A DNA stretch of 64,000 nt from Sorangium cellulosum So ce56 (GTDB taxonomy: Bacteria > Myxococcota_A > Polyangia > Polyangiales > Polyangiaceae). The notes beneath the pieces are model-generated. The model worked only from the letters and a program-made list of their open reading frames with translations. It searched no databases and had not been told where the DNA came from. The stretch spans positions 12,822,501-12,886,500 of the forward strand of contig NC_010162.1 in assembly GCF_000067165.1 (NCBI RefSeq), written 5' to 3'. The translations under genes and the position numbers were made by a program. This document shows, piece after piece, positions 49,063 to 57,246 of this stretch. How positions within the stretch are numbered: the first letter of the stretch is position 1; every line of letters begins with the position of its first letter.

Positions 49063-49635
49063 ATGGTGGAGATCGATCGCGGCACCGACCGGTGCATCGG
49101 GGGGTTCAGCTGCCAGCTCGCCAGCATCGAGCGCACGTTCGATCACGACGACATCCTGCCGCTGACGGATGACGAGGCGGCGCGCCGTCGCGATGCGCTC
49201 CTGGTGCGCTCGGAGGTGCTGTCATCGGGCACCGACTTCCTCCGCCTCGTCTATTCCCAGCAGTGGGTGCGCATGAGCGCGATGATCAAGGCACTCGACG
49301 GCAAGGACGTGAAGGCGGCGGTCGAGCGTCTCGGACTCTCGGCCGAGGTAGGCCGCCTCCAGCGCTGGACGGAGCTGTACGGCAAGAAGCTCGGCGTCAC
49401 GGAGGCGAAGGCCGCGGATCCGGCCGTCAAGGCGGTCGAGGCGTGGCACGAGGCCTATGGCACGCTCCTGGTCCAGGCCCATGCCGAGTACGACGACGAC
49501 AAGGACGAGACACACGCGCTCCTCCGCGACCGGCTGCTCTCGCCGTACGAGGACGCGGCGGAGGAAGAGCGGCGCGCCGACCAGCGGGCCCGCGCCGCCG
49601 CCAGGAAGAAGGCCGAGCCTGAGCCGATCGGATAG
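49063..49635 (+). CDS. Unrecognised cytosolic helical protein
   Basis: 190-aa soluble protein (MVEIDRGTDRCIGGFSCQLA) without a signal peptide, mostly helical and charged (AVEAWHEAYGTLLVQAHAEY), ending in a basic/acidic tail (ARAAARKKAEPEPIG). No family is recognised. The frame is open further upstream to 48808 through the end of the barrel fragment, but the added residues are not protein-like. The start is uncertain; GGGAGGAGG lies 25 bases upstream. Confidence 0.45.
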   Translation: MVEIDRGTDRCIGGFSCQLASIERTFDHDDILPLTDDEAARRRDALLVRSEVLSSGTDFLRLVYSQQWVRMSAMIKALDGKDVKAAVERLGLSAEVGRLQRWTELYGKKLGVTEAKAADPAVKAVEAWHEAYGTLLVQAHAEYDDDKDETHALLRDRLLSPYEDAAEEERRADQRARAAARKKAEPEPIG

Positions 49636-49814
49636 CGCTGCTCCTCGCATGCTCGCAGGCAGGCGACCGGTCATCCCACCCATCGCGCGAGGACGGCGCC
49701 GTTCGCCGGTCACCTCGCAACGCCGCTCCCGTCCCACTCCCAGGTGACAGCTCTCAGGTTGGGGGGGAGATGTCGCCGATACACCTCGCGCACCGCTTTT
49801 TCGGCTCCGGCGCA

Positions 49815-49847
49815 CGATTTCGCAACAATCCGGGGGACCTTCCCGGA
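49815..49847 (+). promoter_or_regulatory. ECF-type promoter motif, copy A (OMP gene)
   Basis: CGATT (49815-49819), TC, GCAAC (49822-49826), 16 bases, CCGGA (49843-49847). Identical elements and spacing occur at 52631 and 53407. The first ATG after it is at 49858, ten bases after the A. It probably drives the outer-membrane protein gene. Confidence 0.65.
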
Positions 49848-49857
49848 AATAGTAGGG

Positions 49858-49917
49858 ATGACGGCGCTCCGCTCATGTCCGGCCCGTTCCTTGCCTGCAA
49901 CCGGATCCGCAGGATGA
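49858..49917 (+). CDS. Possible leader peptide before the OMP gene
   Basis: A 19-codon frame MTALRSCPARSLPATGSAG starts exactly ten bases after the promoter motif and ends at TGA 49915-49917, overlapping the OMP start ATG as ATGA. This geometry suggests translation of a leaderless mRNA with coupling to the OMP gene. No ribosome-binding site is needed for the first start. It is a prediction from position; the short frame could be chance. Confidence 0.35.
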   Translation: MTALRSCPARSLPATGSAG

Positions 49918-50951
49918 AACGCGCCGCGCTGCCGCTCGCCGCATCGCTCTTCCTGACGGCGCCCATGGCGTTCGCGCAGGTCGCGCCGCGCGGCGCTCGC
50001 CTGTCCTATACGCGGAGCCCAGGCACCGAGGGGTGCCCCGAGGAGCCGAGCCTCCGGGAGATCGTCGCGAGCCAGCTCGGCGGGGTCGACCCGTTCGTGC
50101 GCGACGGCGCGTGGCGCGTCGAGGTGGTCGTCCAGCGCAGGGGACCGGCATTCCGGGGAGAGATCGCGCTTCACGACCGCGATGGCCGGGCGCTCGGCCG
50201 CCAGGAGCTCTCGAGCCCGATCTGTGGCGTGCTCGTGGGGGACATCGGCCTCGCCCTCAGCGCCGTCATGCGCCCGTTGCTGCCACCACGGCCTGCACCG
50301 GGGAGTGCTCCCACCTCGCCGCCCTCAGGGCCGCCACCCCCGCCGGCGCCGGGGGATGTCGCTCCGCCCGTCCCACCGGGCGCGCCGCCCAGGGGGCCGG
50401 CCTCGAAGCCGTCCGACCCGGTCGCGGCGCCAGCCCGACCCGTTCGGCGCCCGAGACCGCCGCCGGATCGCCCGCGCCTCCAGCTGGGCGCCGGGGTGCT
50501 GCTCGGCGCCGGCGTGGCGCCGTCGGTGGCGGTCGGGTTCTCGGGGGTTGCCGGCGCCCGCTGGGAGAGGTTCTCGCTCTCGCTGGAGGCCCGCGGGGAT
50601 CTTCCGATCGATGCCGAGCCCTACCGCGGGCGGATCGTTGAGGTGTCGGGGCTGAGCGGCTCGCTCGTTCCCTGCGGCCACACGGATTGGTTCTTCGGCT
50701 GTGCCCTCGCCATGGCAGGCGGGGTGTGGCAGGTCAGGGCGAGCACCGGCAGAGAGTTCGCGCTGCCCTACGCAGCGCTCGGGCTTCGTGCGGGGCTGGA
50801 GGTGCCGCTTTCGGCCCGGCTGGCCGGGCAACTCACCGGCGACCTCTTGATCAACACGGTTCGACCGGTCCATCGATCGCCCTATGGAGCAGGGTGGAAG
50901 ACGGCGCCTATCTCGCAGGCAGTGGCGCTCCGCCTGATAGCTCTTTTCTGA
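49914..50951 (+). CDS. Outer-membrane protein with Pro-rich linker and C-terminal barrel
   Basis: 345-aa exported protein. Signal peptide MKRAALPLAASLFLTAPMAF, cut near FAQ. An N-terminal periplasmic domain (SYTRSPGTEGCPEEPSLREI, VEVVVQRRGPAFRGEIALHD) is followed by a linker of about 60 residues rich in Pro. The last 130 residues form an alternating beta barrel ending in IALF (terminal aromatic). An in-frame ATG at 49875 is the other start. It lies downstream of promoter motif A, so it is a likely target of the adjacent sigma factors. Function unknown. Confidence 0.75.
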   Translation: MKRAALPLAASLFLTAPMAFAQVAPRGARLSYTRSPGTEGCPEEPSLREIVASQLGGVDPFVRDGAWRVEVVVQRRGPAFRGEIALHDRDGRALGRQELSSPICGVLVGDIGLALSAVMRPLLPPRPAPGSAPTSPPSGPPPPPAPGDVAPPVPPGAPPRGPASKPSDPVAAPARPVRRPRPPPDRPRLQLGAGVLLGAGVAPSVAVGFSGVAGARWERFSLSLEARGDLPIDAEPYRGRIVEVSGLSGSLVPCGHTDWFFGCALAMAGGVWQVRASTGREFALPYAALGLRAGLEVPLSARLAGQLTGDLLINTVRPVHRSPYGAGWKTAPISQAVALRLIALF

Positions 50952-51112
50952 ACCTGGGTGCGGTTTCGCAAAGCATCGGACGCGCCCGAGGGAGCTGTTC
51001 CCATGAGGCGATTGCGAGCGCGTGCAGCGCGTGGGGGTCGCGGGGGCGCCCCTGCGGCCCGTCACCCCCTGGAGCGGCCGCTGTTGCGCCCGATGCGGGA
51101 CGAAGCACCGAC

Positions 51113-52357
51113 TCAGGCCGGTACAGAACTGCGGTGACAGCAGAACGTCGCCGCCGCGGTCGGCGCGATGTTGCCGACCGGCTCGCCGCCGAACGGTTCG
51201 CATTGTCCGGGATGAAGGTTCACGACGCTCACCAACTTGCTTCCGAGCGCCGTGCCTGGCGTGATGGTACCGCAGAACGGTGCGTCGCCAGTGCCCACCA
51301 CACCCGCCACGACGAGCTGCGAGCACCCTTCGTCACTGAACGCGGAGGCCAGAACTCTGCAGATCGCTCCGGTCGGCTCGGTGCAGCCGCAAGGCGCGCA
51401 GCCGCGGGTGTCCTCGGTGCCGTCGTAGAAGACGTGCCGGTCCGGGTACGTGGCAGGGCACTCATGCTCGCCCTCGTGGTGGATGCACGTGAGGAATCCC
51501 TCCGGCGGCGCGGCGTCGCCGATCGGCGGCGCCGGCGTGCAGGTCATGCCGGGATCTGCACACGGGGGGTACGCGTTTCCGGTACACGCCCGGGCGACGA
51601 TCGTGAAGCTCCCAGTCGTGGCGGGCTCGTCGAGGTTCTCCGGCGCCTCCGCGATCCTCGGCGCGCAACCTGCGGAAATGACGCGAGGCGCCTGGATCGC
51701 GAGCGACTGCACGCATGGGGCGCCATCGCAGGTCCGTTCGGCCTCGACGGCATTCACCGAGGTGCAGGTCCCATCCCACCCATCCGTGGCAGCGAACGAG
51801 GTCGCCGGAGCCGCGGGGCCGCCGCAAGGGAAGCCGGCAGCGTAGGCCTTCCATTCCGTCGGCACGTCGCACGTCGCCTCTGGCGGGTCGCACGCGCAGA
51901 CGGGGCACGTGTGCGGAGCCGGAGCCGCGAAATCTGCATAGCCCTCGTAGCCGACGATCGGCGCGGTCGCAGGGCAGCTCGGCACGCCGTCGGGGGAGCC
52001 GATCCAGAGCAGCGCGGGCTCGGACCACCCGAGCGGCTCCTTCGGTACGCACTGCCCTGCGCAGACCTCTGCTGGCGGGATCAGGTCGCCGAAATCGGAC
52101 GCGATGGCGACGTCCGTGTCGTCCTCGGCCGCGCAGTCATCGCCGCCATCGTCGCCGCCGCCGCATCCGCCAGCGCCGCCGGCGTCGGGGGGCTCGTTCA
52201 CCTCACAAGGCGTTCCCTTGGGTCCTTCATCCTCATCCCAGGGGCAAAAGTACGACGTTGGCGTCCCGCATCCGCCGGAAGCGACCCCGAGCCCGAGCGT
52301 GCTCGCACAGCAAACCGCCACGATCTCACGCTGCCAACGTCGCGCCCGCGCCGCCAT
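51113..52357 (-). CDS. Cysteine-rich lipoprotein of unknown function
   Basis: 414-aa lipoprotein. Signal TLGLGVASGGC, lipid site C30. The mature protein has many cysteine pairs (CPVCACDPPEATC, CAPCGCTEPTGAIC, CPATYP), so is probably disulfide-bonded on the outside. A Gly/Asp-rich linker (GGCGGGDDGGDDC) follows the lipid site. No known family. ATG 52357 puts the signal at the N-terminus. It converges on the OMP gene and is divergent from the first sigma gene. Confidence 0.7.
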   Translation of the reverse strand: MAARARRWQREIVAVCCASTLGLGVASGGCGTPTSYFCPWDEDEGPKGTPCEVNEPPDAGGAGGCGGGDDGGDDCAAEDDTDVAIASDFGDLIPPAEVCAGQCVPKEPLGWSEPALLWIGSPDGVPSCPATAPIVGYEGYADFAAPAPHTCPVCACDPPEATCDVPTEWKAYAAGFPCGGPAAPATSFAATDGWDGTCTSVNAVEAERTCDGAPCVQSLAIQAPRVISAGCAPRIAEAPENLDEPATTGSFTIVARACTGNAYPPCADPGMTCTPAPPIGDAAPPEGFLTCIHHEGEHECPATYPDRHVFYDGTEDTRGCAPCGCTEPTGAICRVLASAFSDEGCSQLVVAGVVGTGDAPFCGTITPGTALGSKLVSVVNLHPGQCEPFGGEPVGNIAPTAAATFCCHRSSVPA

Positions 52358-52673
52358 CGCCGCTCCCCAATGCTCTGCGGCGCTGTTGACGGCGCGCCGC
52401 GGTAAGTGCGGCCACGTTACCAGAGGACCCAAGGGCGCCGCCAGACCAACCCCGGCGCACACCACCCCCATTCGATCGCATTACGAAGAGCGCGGACCTT
52501 TTCTCATCTTTCGCCCGGGGGGACAGCCCGCGTCGCTCTTCATGAGGGCCCGAGCTGTCGCCGTCGTGCGCCGGTTCCCCGCCTGCCGCCAGAACGAGCG
52601 CTCTGGCGCCCCACGGTTAGGCGGACCGGTCGATTGTGCAACGAGGAGCGGGGCAGTCCCGGACACCGCTCCC
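52358..52673. other. 316-bp spacer between lipoprotein and ECF sigma gene
   Basis: No convincing gene. It contains promoter motif C at 52631-52663 just before the sigma ATG. No matching motif was seen on the minus strand for the lipoprotein gene. The rest shows nothing. Confidence 0.45.
52631..52663 (+). promoter_or_regulatory. ECF-type promoter motif, copy C (first sigma gene)
   Basis: CGATT (52631-52635), GT, GCAAC (52638-52642), 16 bases, CCGGA (52659-52663). The sigma gene ATG is at 52674, ten bases after the A, so the mRNA has little or no leader. It is the same motif as copies A and B and suggests autoregulation. Confidence 0.65.
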
Positions 52674-53327
52674 ATGAAGACCTCGTTGCCCATCCCTCCC
52701 CGGCGGGAGGCCTGCCGCCCGTCCGCCGATGCGCCGGGATCCCGGACGCGCCGCCGCGCGCGCAGCGCGCCGAACGAGGCGCTCCACCCGGCGGTCTCGC
52801 CCTCGATCGAGGCCCTCTGGGCCGAGCGGCGGTTCGTCGCCCCCCTGCTCCGCGCCCTCCACGTTCCCGCTCGCGACTTGGAGGATCTCCTCCAGATGGT
52901 GCTCCTCGGCGCCTGGGAAGCCATCCGGGCGCGGAGGTACCGCCCGGACCCGCGACGGCACCCGCGCGCGGCGCTGCGCGGGTGGTTGCACGGCATCGTC
53001 TGGCGCCAGGTGTCCCATTACCGGGACAGCGCCTGCATCCGCTGCGAGATCCTGCTCGACGCGCCCCTCTCGCCCGCCGGCCAGGCGCCTGTGGAGATCG
53101 AGGGAGCGCTCCTCGCCCGCGCCGCGCTCCGCGAGATCGCCGCGCTCCCTGCCGGCTATCGCGAGGTCCTCCTCGCAGGGGCCGGGCCCCTGAGCCTCGT
53201 CGCCTGGGCACGAAGGCGCCGCATGAACCCCAATTCCGCCGCCAGCCGGTTGCGTCGCGCCAGGAGGGCGCTGGCTGAAAGACTCGCCTCACCGAGGCGG
53301 CCGTTCGGTGAGGGGGCAGTTCGGTGA
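52674..53327 (+). CDS. ECF-type RNA polymerase sigma factor
   Basis: 217-aa sigma factor. A basic N-terminus (about 1-45) precedes region 2 (FVAPLLRALHVPARDLEDLL; MVLLGAWEAIRARRYRPDPR; RGWLHGIVWRQVSHYRDSA). Region 4 is ALREIAALPAGYREVLLAGA and MNPNSAASRLRRARRALAERL. A CIRC motif sits between the regions. No anti-sigma gene is adjacent in the usual form. ATG 52674 follows promoter motif C by ten bases. The fusion sigma gene follows after 122 bases. Subfamily not assigned. Confidence 0.82.
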   Translation: MKTSLPIPPRREACRPSADAPGSRTRRRARSAPNEALHPAVSPSIEALWAERRFVAPLLRALHVPARDLEDLLQMVLLGAWEAIRARRYRPDPRRHPRAALRGWLHGIVWRQVSHYRDSACIRCEILLDAPLSPAGQAPVEIEGALLARAALREIAALPAGYREVLLAGAGPLSLVAWARRRRMNPNSAASRLRRARRALAERLASPRRPFGEGAVR

Positions 53328-53406
53328 GGGGGCCGTTCGGTGATGCTGCTGCCGGGGTGAGGCCTCCGCTCGGCACCCGCTCGGCCGGTCGCGCCAAGCC
53401 CGTGTA

Positions 53407-53439
53407 CGATTTCGCAACGAGCCGGGCGGCGTCGCCGGA
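53407..53439 (+). promoter_or_regulatory. ECF-type promoter motif, copy B (sigma fusion gene)
   Basis: CGATT (53407-53411), TC, GCAAC (53414-53418), 16 bases, CCGGA (53435-53439). The ATG of the sigma fusion is at 53450, ten bases after the A, as in copies A and C. No Shine-Dalgarno is present, which fits leaderless translation. Confidence 0.65.
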
Positions 53440-53449
53440 CTACCTATCC

Positions 53450-55114
53450 ATGAAAGAGTCCCGAGCACGCCCAGCGCCCCCTCCTGCGCCCGACCCGGCG
53501 CTTGCGCCTGCACCCGCCCCGGAGGCGGCGCCTGCACCCGCCCCGGAGGCGGCGCCTGCACCCGCCCCGGAGGCGGCGCCTGCACCCGCCCCGGAGGCGG
53601 CGCCTGCACCCGACCCAGCACCCGCTGCCGGACCCCATAGGGATTCTGCGCCCGCCACCGGTTCGTCCCCGCACCCCTCGTTCGAGGAGGTCTACCAGAC
53701 CTTGCTCCCGTACGTCCTCGCGGTGCTCTGGCGGGTCGGCGTCGCATCTCGGGATCTCCACGATGTCGCTCACGAGGTGTTTCTCGTCGTTCACCGCCGC
53801 CTCAAGGACCAGGATCCTCGCCTGTCGCTCAAATCGTGGGTCGCGGGAATCAGCGCGCATGTCGCCCTTCGCCACCTGCAGCTCGCCCGGAACCAGCGGG
53901 AGCTGCTCGCGCTCGACGCTGGCGAGCCCATCGAGCTCGCGGACCCCGGGCTCGACGCGGAGCGCCGGGTCGCACAGGCCGAGACCCAGCGTATCGTCCG
54001 CGAGCTCATCCAGCGCATCGAGAGGGAACGACGAGCGGTGTTCGTGCTCTACGACCTCGAGGGAAGCGACATGCGCGACATCGCGCAGGCCCTCCGGATC
54101 CCCGTGAACACCGCATGGGATCGGCTGAGACGCGCTCGCAGCGAGTTCACGGCCGCGGTCAAACGACTCTCCGCGCGGGACCCGGACGCGCTCGGCCTTC
54201 GCCGCTTGCGCTTCGCCCTGGCGCCGTTCGCCCTGGCCGACAGACCCCTGCTGCTCGACGCAGGTGGGGTACGGCTCGGTCTCTCGCGGGACGTCGCCGG
54301 GGCGCTCTGGGCGCGGCTCCAGCGGTCGCTCGCTTCGACAGGAGGGCTGGCCCGCGGCGCGGACAGCCTCGCTGGCGCCCCTGCAACACGGCCCGATGCA
54401 GGCGCTACGTCGTCCCACCGGCGCCGCCCCGGGAACGCGGTGGAGGCCGCCGGTGCCACCGGGGAGAAGCGCACGCCGCCGGTCGTCACGATCGCGCGAG
54501 CCAGGCTCATCAAGGCGGGGGCGGCGCTGTTCCTCTGGGGCGTCGGGGCGGGCGCCGGCCTGGTCTATGCCATGCTCCCGCCGCCTGCTGCGGCGCCGGT
54601 GGTGCCCGTCCGCGCCGAGGCCGACGGCGCCGCGCCCGGGCGAGCCGAGCGCGCCGCGCCCGAGCCAGCAGAGCGCGCCGCGCCCGAGCCAGCAGAACGC
54701 GATGGGGCCGGGCGCGGCGTGGGCGCCGCGGACGGGCGCGCCGTGGCCGCGACCGTCGGGAGCGCTGGATCCCCGGCGGCTGTCGAGATCGCAGCAGCAG
54801 GGCCGTCACGCGCCCCCTCCCGCAAGGCGGCTCCGCCCAGCGAGCGCGACACGACCGAGGAGAGCGCGTTGCTCAGCAGCGCCGGAATTGCGCTCAGCGA
54901 AGGGAAGGCGACAGAGGCGCTCGACGTGCTGGCTTCGCACGAGCGGAGTTACCCGCGCAGCCCGAGAGCCCAGCTGCGCGAGGCGCTGGCCATCCAGGCC
55001 CTCGTCCAGGCCGGGCGGCGCGCCGACGCCCGCGCGCGAGCCGGGCGGTTCCGCGCGGCGTTCCCTCACGCCGTGTTTCTCCCCGCCATCGAGGCGGTCG
55101 TGAGCAGCCCATGA
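53450..55114 (+). CDS. Sigma factor fused to a membrane segment and TPR-like tail
   Basis: 554-aa protein of unusual layout. Residues 10-60 are repeats of APAPAPEA (24-bp DNA unit). Sigma region 2 spans about 79-145 (VYQTLLPYVLAVLWRVGVAS, LHDVAHEVFLVVHRRLKD) and region 4 about 180-235 (RERRAVFVLYDLEGSDMRDI, ALRIPVNTAWDRLRRARSEF). One membrane segment lies at about 356-376 (AGAALFLWGVGAGAGLVYAM). Then come a Glu/Pro/Ala-rich linker and a TPR-like tail (about 475-554, LLSSAGIALSEGKATEALDV). Sigma parts would be cytoplasmic and the tail periplasmic: a one-protein sensor and anti-sigma-like combination is inferred. Confidence 0.8.
   Translation: MKESRARPAPPPAPDPALAPAPAPEAAPAPAPEAAPAPAPEAAPAPAPEAAPAPDPAPAAGPHRDSAPATGSSPHPSFEEVYQTLLPYVLAVLWRVGVASRDLHDVAHEVFLVVHRRLKDQDPRLSLKSWVAGISAHVALRHLQLARNQRELLALDAGEPIELADPGLDAERRVAQAETQRIVRELIQRIERERRAVFVLYDLEGSDMRDIAQALRIPVNTAWDRLRRARSEFTAAVKRLSARDPDALGLRRLRFALAPFALADRPLLLDAGGVRLGLSRDVAGALWARLQRSLASTGGLARGADSLAGAPATRPDAGATSSHRRRPGNAVEAAGATGEKRTPPVVTIARARLIKAGAALFLWGVGAGAGLVYAMLPPPAAAPVVPVRAEADGAAPGRAERAAPEPAERAAPEPAERDGAGRGVGAADGRAVAATVGSAGSPAAVEIAAAGPSRAPSRKAAPPSERDTTEESALLSSAGIALSEGKATEALDVLASHERSYPRSPRAQLREALAIQALVQAGRRADARARAGRFRAAFPHAVFLPAIEAVVSSP
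53504..53599 (+). repeat. Coding tandem repeat, 24-bp unit, in the sigma fusion
   Basis: Four full copies of a 24-base unit (starts 53504, 53528, 53552, 53576) encoding APAPAPEA, with a fifth degenerate copy from 53600. Copies are nearly identical at the DNA level, so copy number may vary. It is a flexible Pro/Ala spacer before sigma region 2. Confidence 0.85.
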
Positions 55115-55346
55115 GGGCCTCCGCGTGCTCTTCTGCGCCTCGCCTCCGAGCGGCGACACGGCCGGCGCGTCGACCCTCCGCGAGCGGGCGCGCGGGGTCG
55201 TCGGGTCCGCTCGCGAGGGAGATCTCCGGTCGGGCTGTCCGCCGCAGCGCCCAAACGGGAGGACGCCGCCGGCCGGACCCGAGGCCGTGCAGGTGGTGCT
55301 CGACCGTCCGCGGGGCGCGGGCTAGCCTGTGCGTGAAGGACCCACG

Positions 55347-55913
55347 ATGAGCAAGAAGCTGGACGACGAGTTGGCCCAGGCGCTGTCTCTCGCAGAGCAG
55401 CAGGATACGCCCGCGGTGGTGAAGCCAGCCGCGGCGAGCCCGGCCCCGAAGGCGCGCCCGTCGCGCAGCCTCGGCCTGCTGGCGACGCTGCTTGTCATGG
55501 TGGGCGCGCTCGTCGCCCTGTTCCTCGTCGGCTTCAAGGAAGCGGCCGTCTACGCGACGCCCGTCGATCAGCTGCTCGCGTCGAAGGACAAGCTCGCCGG
55601 CCGCAAGGTCCGGGTCGAGGGCGAGCTCGTGCCCGGCACGCTGGTCAAGCGCGATTCGCCCTGCGAGTACCGCTTCCAGATCCACGGCACGCAGGCGCCG
55701 CTGCCCGTGCGCTACGCCCAGTGCGTCATCCCCGACACCTTCCGCGACGTCCCGAGCGGCGGCGTCCAGGTGACCGTCGAGGGCACGCTCTCGCAGGGCG
55801 GCGACTTCGAGGCGAGCCTCGTGATGGCCAAGTGCACCTCGAAGTACGATCCCAACTCGCACGAGATGAAGGGCGGCACCCAGCCCGGCGAGGGCCCGCT
55901 CTCCCTCAAGTGA
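55347..55913 (+). CDS. ccmE: Cytochrome c maturation haem chaperone CcmE, cysteine type
   Basis: 188-aa membrane-anchored haem chaperone. A cytoplasmic tail and one membrane segment at about 42-62 (LGLLATLLVMVGALVALFLV) are followed by the OB-fold (ASKDKLAGRKVRVEGELVPG). The haem site reads AKCTSKYDP: C163 and Y167 form CxxxY instead of the usual HxxxY. Cysteine-type CcmE is known from Desulfovibrio and archaea. The site lies near the C-terminus. No other ccm gene is nearby. ATG 55347 begins at SKKLDDEL; an earlier in-frame start is less likely. Confidence 0.9.
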   Translation: MSKKLDDELAQALSLAEQQDTPAVVKPAAASPAPKARPSRSLGLLATLLVMVGALVALFLVGFKEAAVYATPVDQLLASKDKLAGRKVRVEGELVPGTLVKRDSPCEYRFQIHGTQAPLPVRYAQCVIPDTFRDVPSGGVQVTVEGTLSQGGDFEASLVMAKCTSKYDPNSHEMKGGTQPGEGPLSLK

Positions 55914-55997
55914 GCGAACGCGCCCGCCCGCGCGCGGCGCAGCGCCGGCGGGCCGCGTAGCGCTCGTCTTCCCCCGCGCATCCTCCACACTTCGGCG

Positions 55998-57228
55998 ATG
56001 AGCTCCCGTGACCGCCGGTTGCTGAGCCCCGTCGGCGACGGACGCAGCCCGCCCTTGCCGGGTGATCCGCCCGCGGGCCGCTCCGGCGGCGGCGCGTCGA
56101 AGCCGATCGGCCCCATCCTGACGGCGCAGCACGCGCTCACCCTCCTGCCCGGCATGGAGGCGGTGCTGGGCTCGATCTTCCGCGACGTCGAGCGCGCAGA
56201 GCGGCGCGTCGACATCGAGACGTACATCTACCGCGACGACCTGCTCGGGAGCGCGTTCGCCGACGTCATGGGGCGGGCCGCGGCGCGCGGGGGGCGCGCG
56301 CGGCTCCTCTACGATCCGCTCGGCTCGCACGAGACCGACGCCCCGTTCTTCGACGCGCTCCGGCGCCGCGACATCGAGGTCCGCGCCTACCGCCCCATGG
56401 CGCCCGGGCTCGGCCACGGCGGGCTCCTGCCGCGGGATCACTCGCGCGTCATCGTGATCGACGATCAGGCCTACACCGGCGGCGCCGCGTGGGGAGACGA
56501 GTGGCTCCCGGAGCGGCGCGGGGGCAAGGGGTGGCACGACGTCTGTCTGCGCCTCGAGGGCCCCTGCGTCGAAGATTTCGCCTTCCTCTTCGAGCGGCGC
56601 TGGCGCGAGGCCGACGGCGGATCCGAGGGGGTGCGCGACTACGCGACGGGGCGCAAGTACCCGGATCTCGAGCTCGTCGCGGACACGCCGGACGACAACG
56701 CGCGCGTCTATGCCCGCTACCGCGAGGCGATCCGGCGAGCGCGGGAGCGCGTCTGGATCGAGAACGCCTATTTCTTCCCGCCCGCCGGGATGCTCAAGGA
56801 TCTCGTCGACGCGGCCGCGCGGCGTCGACGTCCAGATCATCCTCCCCGGCGAGACCGATCTGCCGATCATCAAGCGCGCCGCGCGCGCCGAGCACGCCGC
56901 GTGGCTCGATCGCGGCTTCACGATCTTCGAGTACCAGCGGGATGTCCTGCACTCGAAGTTCGCGCTGGTCGACGGCGACTGGTGCACGATAGGCACGTTC
57001 AACGCGAACCCGAGCAGCCTGAGCGCCGTCAACGAGGTGAACCTCTTCGTGTTCGATCCGGCGTTCGTCGCGCAGGTGGCGGACCTGTTCTCGCGGGACA
57101 GGGCAGACTCGCGGCCGGTGACCCGGGGCGCGCTCGCGGCGCGGTCGCTCCCGGGCAAGGCCGCCGACTGGCTCGCTCACGGGGCCTTGAGCCTCCTCGA
57201 CAAGCTGGTTAAGACATCCCCGGACTGA
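55998..57228 (+). pseudogene. Phospholipase D / cardiolipin-synthase-like gene with frameshift
   Basis: The N-terminal frame runs to about 56820 (AYFFPPAGMLKDLVDAAA) and then breaks. The protein continues in the next frame (GVDVQIILPGETDLPIIKRA) to the stop at 57228. One missing base near 56822, in a CGCGCGG run, accounts for it. Two phospholipase D motifs exist: first HSRVIVIDD, where lysine is replaced by arginine, and second HSKFALVDG with a normal HxK. Repaired length is about 410 aa. The break may be real or a sequencing error. It would form phosphatidyl bonds, probably in cardiolipin-type reactions. Confidence 0.8.
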
Positions 57229-57246
57229 CGCCCGAGGAGGAGGCAT

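Noticed and set aside
53504..53615. Regular repeats resembling a CRISPR array
   Set aside because: Units are directly adjacent without spacers, in frame, and encode APAPAPEA inside a sigma factor.
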